Shown one piece after another: positions 15,201 through 19,825 of a stretch of 19,825 bases of DNA. This DNA comes from URNF01 sp045531495 (GTDB lineage: Bacteria > Bacillota > Clostridia > Oscillospirales > Acutalibacteraceae): the NCBI GenBank assembly GCA_045531495.1, contig JAZSED010000010.1, forward strand, positions 1-19,825, written 5' to 3'. The notes beneath the pieces are model-generated. The model was not told the origin of the DNA. It did not search any database and was given only the letters and a program-made list of their open reading frames with translations. The stretch's first letter is position 1. Every line of letters begins with the position of its first letter. Made by a program: the position numbers and the translations under genes.

Positions 15201-18173
15201 GCCGCCCACAAGACCGGTCGGTGCTGCAACACCCGTACGCATCAACGGTTTGATAGAAACGTCTGCCAATGCACCGTCACTGTTGAGCATTGTAAAGTAC
15301 ATATACCCTGCGGCATCGTCATGGGTCAGTTCCTTATTCGTGACTTCATAGTACACGGTTTTGCCGTCAAGGGAGGTCACCTTAAGATCCATACGGTTTT
15401 TAACCACTTTCAAAGTGACACGCGCCGTACCGACCGAACCACCCGTCCAGGCAATGCGGTTAGCACTGTTTTCCAGATCCGACCATTTATAATCTGCGGT
15501 GACACCGTCGTATATCACCAATTCATTACGAGTAAATACCAAGGTGGTCGCATCCGCATAGGTGCTTGCCGCATTTCGCAGTTTAGCCGCTTGTTTAGAG
15601 CGGAATGTAAAAGCAATAGCACCGCCGGTTTTCGACGAGGCGGTATTGCCGGCACTGTGCTGCGCTATATCGAAACTTGCTTCAAAGTCCGCAGCATAGA
15701 TGACGTTCCCATCTTCTTTGGGAAGAATGGTCATATATTTTCTAAACAGTTCGTTGTTACCGGCACGATTGAAGAAACAGCGCAACCATCTGCCACCCTG
15801 CAATTCCCAGTGCACGTTACCGGGAACAAAGCGGTCTGCCTGTATTTCTTCCGACCCTGTATACGGTGTCGCCATTTTAGTGGTGGTACCCGTAAGGTCA
15901 GTATGATAGAAATCAAATCTTTCGCTTAAGTAGTTGACAATGGCGGTATCGTTTGCATCAAACGCATACTGTCCCGCTTTGCCGTTGCTCAGCCACGCAT
16001 TCTCCTTAGACACCTTGCCGAGCGTAATAGCTTTGTCTTTGTTACCGTTATTGCGGTAATACTTGCCGTCAATCATATCGGTAAGTCCTGCAAAGGACGC
16101 CGTAAAGGCATCACTGTCACCCGAGGTGAAATCAATGGGATCACCATTATCGTCCAGGCGCACGACCTTCACAGCACCGAAGTACGGCAAACCATGCCTG
16201 ATACCCGCATAGGTGGTACCGATGTAGATAAGACCGTTTTGAATGGCAATATCGTCTTTGGTAACGTCCAGCGCAGTGGTACCGTCCGCTAACGTAACGA
16301 CTGCACGTACTGTACCGTTTTTCACGGTCAGGGTCAAATGCGCTTCGCGAATAGCCACACCTGCGGTTTCAGTATAATACGGTGCTTTATCCGTATCCTT
16401 CGTCGCAGTGAAAGTAGAACCGTTTACGGGCGTATTCAAGTCGTCCAAAAAATACTCGCCGTTGCAAGAAATCGAGAACATCGCACCGTCGGTATCGCCG
16501 TGTTGTACGCTGTCATAGCCACCGAATTTTACGAATACGGGAGACTGGTTCTGTGGGAAAGACGTCGCACTTGCTGTGGTTAATTTGAAATCCAAATCCA
16601 GTTGGAAGTTCTTCAAGACCGCTTTGTCTCCATTAGCATCATTCAGTACATAAGAGTATACAACGTCAAACGGGTCCTTCGCAGTACCATCAATGTCCTT
16701 CGCAATGTGCAACCATTTGTTCTCGCTCAGCACCATCGTGGGATACATACCGTGACTACCGTGTCCACCCTGACCGGAGCCGGGCAAATAGCCACTGGCG
16801 GTTTCACCTGTTGCGGGCTTATATCCGGAATTCATAAAGCCGGCGCCTAAGGGGTTACCATCTGCATCTACCACATATCCTGCGGCATTCCACATTTCTA
16901 TCGTACCACCGCCGTTATAGGCGTAGGTGTAGAAATCAAATTTTCTTTCCAAACGGTCAACCAACGCCGCCGATTTAACGTCCACCGTGTAGGTGGCAGT
17001 GCTTGTCAGCGATGCCGTGCCGTTCACGTTGCTGTACGAAGTGTAGGCGCTGTCATAAGTGTACTTGGAACCGTCCCAGCGCAGATCGGGCAGATCAGAG
17101 AATGTTTCTTCAAACACTTCCACACCCGCAACACTATCGTGATAGGTGCCAAAGTCCACCACGTTACCGTTCGCATCCAGTTCGGTGATTTCAAATTTTG
17201 AAAACCGTGTATCACGGTTGGAAACACCGAAGGAAAGATACCCATCGGTGGTAGCAAAAGTCTTATTCTCCAACGTCTGCCGGAAGGTGCCGTCCGCACT
17301 TTCCAAGGTGAAATTCGCTTTGCCGTTTACCACGCGCACGGTCAGCATATACAACTGGTCATCCAGCGTGCGGTCAAAACGCACACCGTCCGCTACCGCA
17401 ACGTCGTTTGCCTTGTTAGTGGCAGTATCCACCGTGGTAGCGCTGATATACGGATTGTTGGCATCATAATTGTGAAATGCCCAACCGTCTTTGCCGAGCG
17501 CACCGCGGCCCGCACCGTTACCGATAACCAACGTGTTACCCGTATGCTTGTGGGTAAAACCTGTGGTGGTTACGAAAGCACCCGGGTCGGTTTCGTGGAA
17601 GTTAAACACAAAGCCGCCTTTGAAGTTGCTCATTCCCAATTTGAAGGTAAGCTTCGCTTCAAAGTTTTTAAGACGTACATCTGTGCCTTTATATTGCGGA
17701 ATCAGGGTATTTACGCGGCGCAACATTTCACCGACCCCGTTACCGCCCGCCAACTGATGGCGCAACATACCACCGGACACCGAAAAATGGCTGTTGCCAT
17801 TATATGTATCGGTTCCCTGCAACAAAAAGTCGCCTTGGGTGAACCACGCACGGGTCGAGGTTGCGGTATAGCTCGTTTTAGAAGCAAACCGATCACCCAT
17901 CCACGTGTTCAGCTGTCCATCCGCGGTGGAAACGTCTCCTTTCGCGGTATATGCAGTCTGATATGCGTCTGAGCCGCAGTTATAGGTCGAGCCCAAGCCA
18001 TTTTGCTCCAAAATACTTTGAAGCTCTGTAAAGTCTGCGGTAAAACGTATCGGCTGTTCGCCTTCCACGGCTACCGTCGCCAGCAGTGAACCGCATACCG
18101 ACACCATCCCCACTAACAGGGACAGGGTAAGCATCAAAGCAACCGCCGACTTCCATCTTTTTTTGACTTTCAT
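12234..18173 (-). CDS. Giant secreted protein with about six ConA/LamG/DUF1080-like modules
   Basis: This 1979-residue protein has a signal peptide (1-36, core LMLTLSLLVGMVSV). I read six beta-sandwich modules at about 43-342, 352-682, 687-980, 1067-1340, 1355-1585 and 1700-1943, with an Fn3/Ig-like insert at about 984-1054. Recurring features are an FTADF-type opening, YL(S/T)xRF in several modules (748-753, 1100-1105), LKNFEA-type strands (169-174, 520-525, 1177-1182) and closing strands such as FSKFEITELDANG and FDNFQLTALNANG. These fit the concanavalin-like fold shared by LamG lectins and DUF1080 3-keto-disaccharide hydrolases. Whether any module is catalytic cannot be seen. The C-terminus (ending SKLHKE) has no LPXTG, SLH, dockerin or membrane helix, so the protein is secreted freely or attached non-covalently. 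AAGGAGA lies 7 bases before the ATG. It is the first gene of the operon and faces the AraC gene. Confidence 0.92.
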   Translation of the reverse strand: MKVKKRWKSAVALMLTLSLLVGMVSVCGSLLATVAVEGEQPIRFTADFTELQSILEQNGLGSTYNCGSDAYQTAYTAKGDVSTADGQLNTWMGDRFASKTSYTATSTRAWFTQGDFLLQGTDTYNGNSHFSVSGGMLRHQLAGGNGVGEMLRRVNTLIPQYKGTDVRLKNFEAKLTFKLGMSNFKGGFVFNFHETDPGAFVTTTGFTHKHTGNTLVIGNGAGRGALGKDGWAFHNYDANNPYISATTVDTATNKANDVAVADGVRFDRTLDDQLYMLTVRVVNGKANFTLESADGTFRQTLENKTFATTDGYLSFGVSNRDTRFSKFEITELDANGNVVDFGTYHDSVAGVEVFEETFSDLPDLRWDGSKYTYDSAYTSYSNVNGTASLTSTATYTVDVKSAALVDRLERKFDFYTYAYNGGGTIEMWNAAGYVVDADGNPLGAGFMNSGYKPATGETASGYLPGSGQGGHGSHGMYPTMVLSENKWLHIAKDIDGTAKDPFDVVYSYVLNDANGDKAVLKNFQLDLDFKLTTASATSFPQNQSPVFVKFGGYDSVQHGDTDGAMFSISCNGEYFLDDLNTPVNGSTFTATKDTDKAPYYTETAGVAIREAHLTLTVKNGTVRAVVTLADGTTALDVTKDDIAIQNGLIYIGTTYAGIRHGLPYFGAVKVVRLDDNGDPIDFTSGDSDAFTASFAGLTDMIDGKYYRNNGNKDKAITLGKVSKENAWLSNGKAGQYAFDANDTAIVNYLSERFDFYHTDLTGTTTKMATPYTGSEEIQADRFVPGNVHWELQGGRWLRCFFNRAGNNELFRKYMTILPKEDGNVIYAADFEASFDIAQHSAGNTASSKTGGAIAFTFRSKQAAKLRNAASTYADATTLVFTRNELVIYDGVTADYKWSDLENSANRIAWTGGSVGTARVTLKVVKNRMDLKVTSLDGKTVYYEVTNKELTHDDAAGYMYFTMLNSDGALADVSIKPLMRTGVAAPTGLVGGIGKITGLVAGASYEYKLTGADTWTTVPAGNTMLTGLETGTYQVRFAGNKYYEASAAVTVDVRNSNINDGYTGEADRFEADFAKLVIGVDAFDAEGYYVPTANDTAINEYLTARFGLFYNNQALTAERAYAGQSSEDFENDPWGGVSQWRVNAGGILQRHGNKLGGEMLRKIEMLTVKAPSGNFAQLKNFEATYTVVDNLHQKGAVTLSFRSAVNDRIAYVKDNRIVLVYPEQETVIIGVDGDGKHGISFGSGDDHGETEKNTYRYVQQEIAALANVNEYTVTVRVVGSEMTVRIADADNHTIWENSNTPATLKRTDAGYLSLGISNGDKGLKSVVITQLDGKGNAVDFGLGTRAPADRYDPENTVFYDFSDAAQMDDFDTWFLPEQNSTRKPLISTTGTADANWHVSNGMMRFKKSSLHRTAEELAAGFEMNGTNWQHDSFMTAYSANMGIAVLKTKQYRNFILDYDFAGNGLWTQAGFGAKNTENGVYWSTIDGGCTFTLEYDGGKGAVDFWYQKEEGSSRTRQAGYFEYNAAGTHHMQIIVSDGKAYMSLDYQKPWEVSLPETYDGGYIYFAANSANAAIDSVKITDLDAKAIVLEDVVDIFEDIEIDRKAGESITFPSVGYGKDANGYEYPMYLIFASAEYRSYKEGDFAFKIGMQPIYNLTLASGYQGAVNVRNNINGDYDATVARKYYFDHPNDFLDFEAYSSEYQPRENYWSVSDPNRDMYYTAFDGKLIKADEIEDYWNINADSSISPTLVNTQSGWSPVTRLSQFHTLMLKDVNLLNFRLEADLLQEKGGNNHRYNYLILGVQDPTQMYAKLSKKSNSLSTGHETGFLKDEETVKGGVWTFMEREGYFNIAGNLDGGLYERITEEPTGYDFLFDYDPKVWHHVVIEVKDGIMSLQVDDSMKFYFYLDNNAIGGLVGLASHTSAGSFDNFQLTALNANGDEVPFEEGARGWAEQDTVQATYFGWNTERKKWTFDWSKLHKE
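12345..18047 (-). repeat. Six diverged protein modules inside the giant gene
   Basis: Approximate DNA spans of the modules in reading order are 18047-17148, 17120-16128, 16115-15234, 14975-14154, 14111-13419 and 13076-12345, with the Fn3-like insert at 15224-15012. Modules three and four are most alike near their starts (ANDTAIVNYLSERF against ANDTAINEYLTARF). Modules five and six lack that opening and are more distant. The repetition is visible in protein but not in obvious DNA identity, so the duplications are old. Boundaries are good to about 20 residues. Confidence 0.7.
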
Positions 18174-18405
18174 AAGATTCTCTCCTTCTGTTGATATTCA
18201 GAATGCCGAAAGACACTTCTGGGGATAATCTTTCACCATAATTCTAACAATTTTTAAAAGCACCGCGGGAGAAAAAATTGACCTTTTATTCTATAAAAAC
18301 ATCCTTTTTAGAGGAAGCATTTGATTTTTTGGTAAATAATGTGTATCATTTATATTAAGAAAGTAGATCCCCCCTTTTTATTCCAAAAAGTACCATCTCC
18401 CAAAA

Positions 18406-18425
18406 CTTGATTCTTCTTGATTATT
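18406..18425 (+). promoter_or_regulatory. 10-bp tandem direct repeat, possible regulator operator
   Basis: CTTGATTCTT (18406-18415) is followed directly by CTTGATTATT (18416-18425), matching at 9 of 10 positions. The repeat unit equals one helical turn, and the second copy covers the -35 box of the AraC promoter. AraC-family proteins commonly bind direct repeats, so self-regulation is plausible. It could also be chance in AT-rich DNA. Confidence 0.4.
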
Positions 18426-18445
18426 AAGGTAGGTTACCGTACAAT
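18417..18445 (+). promoter_or_regulatory. Sigma-A-type promoter of the AraC-family regulator
   Basis: TTGATT (18417-18422) and TACAAT (18440-18445) are separated by exactly 17 bases, matching the consensus at 4 of 6 and 5 of 6 positions. The start of transcription would be near 18452, leaving a leader of about 27 bases that includes the ribosome binding site. Confidence 0.7.
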
Positions 18446-18478
18446 AAAAATACAAACACTTCAACAGGAGGGAATTTT

Positions 18479-19324
18479 ATGTCGCTGGATTTTCTAAAAG
18501 AGCTGATTCCCGTTTTCTACAATCAACACGCCGTAAAAGTCTTTGAGCGCAACGTAGGATTCCAGTTGCACTGGCATGACCGTATGGAGTGTATCTTTAT
18601 CAAATCGGGTGTTTTAAATGTTGAGATCGACAAGCACAACTATGCAGTCCCCGCCGACAATGTAGTGATTATACCGCCTTCGGTATTGCATGGTGGCGAA
18701 GTAGGATCGCCCGATATGGTCTATCAGACCATTATGTTTGACCCCCTGATCCTTTTGAACAACACCCCAAATGTAAAACGGTATTTTACCGATCTATCCG
18801 AAAAACGTGTGTCTTTAAAACCTTTTACCGATAATACAGAAGTAGTCCGTTTAGCCAAAGAAATCATTGAACTGCAAAACAGCAAAAGTAGCATCGATAC
18901 GTTGCGGGTATGTGCCCATATTTACCTGCTTATCGCCACCCTTTTTGAACATTGCGTAACCGAAACGCAACCGCGGTTCGCTGCTAAAAACACTTTCTTG
19001 GAAGTTGTCAACTACATCCAGAACAACTATACAAAGCCGCTGACCAGCAGTACGCTTTGTCAAAAGTTCGGTTATTCACAAGGATATTTCTCCCGTCGTT
19101 TTGTTGCAGAAACAGGTATGTCCCCCACTGCATTCATACGTACGGTACGCCTTGAAAACGCCGCTCTGCTACTCGCAGAAACCTCCACGCCCATTCAAAA
19201 AATCGCCGCACAGTGTGGTTTTAAAGACATAAAATATTTTAATCGTTGCTTCCGCGAGCTATACGGCATTACTCCTTCGCACTATCGCGATGCTGCCGCA
19301 GGCAACGGAGAACACCGTAACTAA
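18479..19324 (+). CDS. AraC-family transcriptional regulator with cupin sensor domain
   Basis: This 281-residue protein has an N-terminal cupin-like ligand domain (about 15-95), with QLHWHDRMECIF (29-40) and VIIPPSVLHGGE (63-74) supplying the usual His and Glu of the sugar-sensing AraC type. It ends in two helix-turn-helix units: SSTLCQKFGYSQGYFSRRF (190-208) and QKIAAQCGFKDIKYFNRCF (240-258), followed by the family signature YGITPSHYR (262-270). AGGAGG lies 7 bases before the ATG. It is transcribed away from the glycan operon across a shared 305-base region, the usual arrangement for a local activator responding to the imported sugar. A tandem repeat over its own -35 box suggests autoregulation. 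It ends just before a strong terminator, so it is a single-gene unit. Effector unknown. Confidence 0.95.
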   Translation: MSLDFLKELIPVFYNQHAVKVFERNVGFQLHWHDRMECIFIKSGVLNVEIDKHNYAVPADNVVIIPPSVLHGGEVGSPDMVYQTIMFDPLILLNNTPNVKRYFTDLSEKRVSLKPFTDNTEVVRLAKEIIELQNSKSSIDTLRVCAHIYLLIATLFEHCVTETQPRFAAKNTFLEVVNYIQNNYTKPLTSSTLCQKFGYSQGYFSRRFVAETGMSPTAFIRTVRLENAALLLAETSTPIQKIAAQCGFKDIKYFNRCFRELYGITPSHYRDAAAGNGEHRN

Positions 19325-19349
19325 CAGAAAAACTCACAACGAAAACATC

Positions 19350-19400
19350 AAAACAAAAGAACAGAACCTTAACGCAAAAAGGCTCTGTTCTTTTGTTTTT
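19350..19400 (+). terminator. Intrinsic terminator of the AraC gene, probably bidirectional
   Basis: Arms at 19350-19368 and 19381-19399 pair over 19 positions with one mismatch, around a 12-base loop. The inner stem holds the GC pairs, and the outer stem is A-rich on the left and T-rich on the right, giving a T tract on either strand. It begins 26 bases after the AraC stop codon. Confidence 0.88.
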
Positions 19401-19640
19401 ATAAAAAGTTTTTCTCTTTTTACAGGAAAAAGTACGTTTCCACAAACGGAAAGAAAAAATTATAAAATCGAATGTGTATTTTTTTATTTATCAAGAAAAT
19501 GTAAGTGAATTCCAACTTTGTTTTTTCACAAAACAAAAATCGAATCGGCATTTTTTAATTCCTTTTTTGAAAATTTTTCGAAAACGTTTTTCCGCTTTTT
19601 CAAAAACAAAAATACGATTTCAACTTTCAATTTCCCGAAA
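19401..19640. other. AT-rich intergenic stretch with no supported gene
   Basis: About 240 bases are dominated by runs of A and T, including the short palindrome TTTTCGAAAA. I find no ribosome binding site with a credible frame and no clear promoter pair. The plus-strand frame at 19474-19752 crosses from this stretch into the GC-rich block and has a composition unlike any real gene here. It is best read as spacer DNA. Confidence 0.6.
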
Positions 19641-19651
19641 TAATGTGGTAG

Positions 19652-19825
19652 CAAGCACTGACTACGGTATGCTCTTTTGCATACCTTGTCGCTTTAGGGG
19701 CATATCCCCATACCCCTTACCCTCGTGCCCGCATGCCGCTGCCACAAGTTGACCTGCGGTCAAGCCACTGCGTGTCAAAGGTGCCTACGTCAAAGACAGC
19801 CGCCGTTCTTTTTTTAGAACGGCGG
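19652..19825. repeat. Block rich in inverted repeats at the right edge
   Basis: Base composition changes abruptly near 19650, from AT-rich to more GC-rich. Within 175 bases there are several short perfect hairpins: GGTATGC/GCATACC (19666-19672, 19679-19685, loop 6), GGGG/CCCC (19697-19700, 19706-19709), TTGACC/GGTCAA (19749-19754, 19758-19763, loop 3), and a 10-bp stem at the very end. A plus-strand frame is open from 19652 to the edge (58 codons, no early ATG) and a minus-strand frame from 19824 to 19717, but both run through the hairpins. Possible readings are a dispersed repeat element, a structured RNA, or the 3' end of a neighbouring unit. Confidence 0.45.
19800..19825. terminator. Perfect GC-rich hairpin at the window end, terminator-like
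   Basis: CCGCCGTTCT (19800-19809) and AGAACGGCGG (19816-19825) are exact reverse complements with a loop of six T. The arms are strong enough for a terminator, but the flanking T tract that would decide strand and function would lie beyond the window on the plus strand and is missing on the minus strand. It may be one half of a larger inverted repeat. Confidence 0.4.

Larger units (their letters stand above)
18174..18478. other. Divergent promoter region between the operon and the AraC gene
   Basis: This 305-base AT-rich gap holds the regulatory sequence for both directions. For the plus-strand regulator a good promoter is visible (18417-18445). For the minus-strand operon I find only weak candidates, for example TATAAA at 18349-18354 and TAGAAT at 18288-18293, both without a good -35 box, which would fit an activator-dependent promoter. 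An imperfect inverted repeat (AAATAATG at 18334-18341, TATCATTT at 18344-18351) and a small hairpin (CTTTTT at 18374-18379, AAAAAG at 18385-18390) are possible protein sites. No small ORF is convincing. Confidence 0.7.

Noticed and set aside
19474..19752. Plus-strand frame of 92 codons after the AraC gene
   Set aside because: It has no ribosome binding site, spans an abrupt composition change and hairpins, and encodes a low-complexity Phe/Lys/Ser-rich sequence.
19717..19824. Minus-strand frame of 35 codons entering from the right edge, and the opposite plus-strand frame from 19652
   Set aside because: Both read through a perfect 10-bp hairpin and other stems. A partial gene cannot be excluded without flanking sequence, but nothing supports one.
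1..19825. CRISPR arrays, tRNA or rRNA genes, insertion sequences, phage genes
   Set aside because: No regularly spaced repeats, cloverleaf-like segments, transposase or integrase motifs, or phage proteins were seen on either strand.

Overview
The window looks like part of the chromosome of an anaerobic, Gram-positive gut-type bacterium, most probably an uncultured Clostridia (Oscillospiraceae/Ruminococcaceae-like). The grounds are strong AGGAGG-type ribosome binding sites, short intergenic gaps, AT-rich intergenic DNA around genes of moderate GC, a lipobox solute-binding protein of Firmicutes type and a single-pass membrane-anchored glycosidase. This placement is an inference; there is no rRNA or marker gene to settle it.

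Layout: nine genes lie head to tail on the minus strand from 18173 down to the left edge. Gaps are only 9-72 bases, and one ribosome binding site lies inside the previous gene's stop codon, so they read as one operon. In transcription order they are: a 1979-residue secreted protein made of about six concanavalin-A/LamG/DUF1080-like modules; a sugar-type ABC solute-binding lipoprotein; a secreted, membrane-anchored GH31 glycosidase with a discoidin domain; a xylose-isomerase-like TIM-barrel sugar isomerase/epimerase; two Gfo/Idh/MocA oxidoreductases; a cytoplasmic GH78-type alpha-L-rhamnosidase-like enzyme; a metallo-beta-lactamase-fold hydrolase fused to a LamG-like domain; and the first 114 codons of a second secreted protein whose leader and first module resemble the giant protein. 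A 305-base divergent promoter region separates this operon from an AraC-family regulator on the plus strand, which ends in a clear intrinsic terminator. The last 425 bases are non-genic: an AT-rich stretch, then a more GC-rich block dense in perfect inverted repeats.

How the genes may work together: the secreted multi-module proteins would bind or process a polysaccharide or glycoside, the surface GH31 enzyme would release sugars, and the lipoprotein would capture them (no permease is present, so it must borrow one). Inside the cell, GH78, the two dehydrogenases and the isomerase would finish the job. Paired Gfo/Idh enzymes plus an AP-endonuclease-2-fold isomerase, next to ConA/DUF1080-like modules, recalls the oxidation-elimination (3-keto-glycoside) routes of glycan and C-glycoside breakdown. 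That makes this a candidate Gram-positive glycan-utilisation locus using a mixed hydrolytic/oxidative strategy. Gene families are mostly well supported; substrate and pathway are inference.
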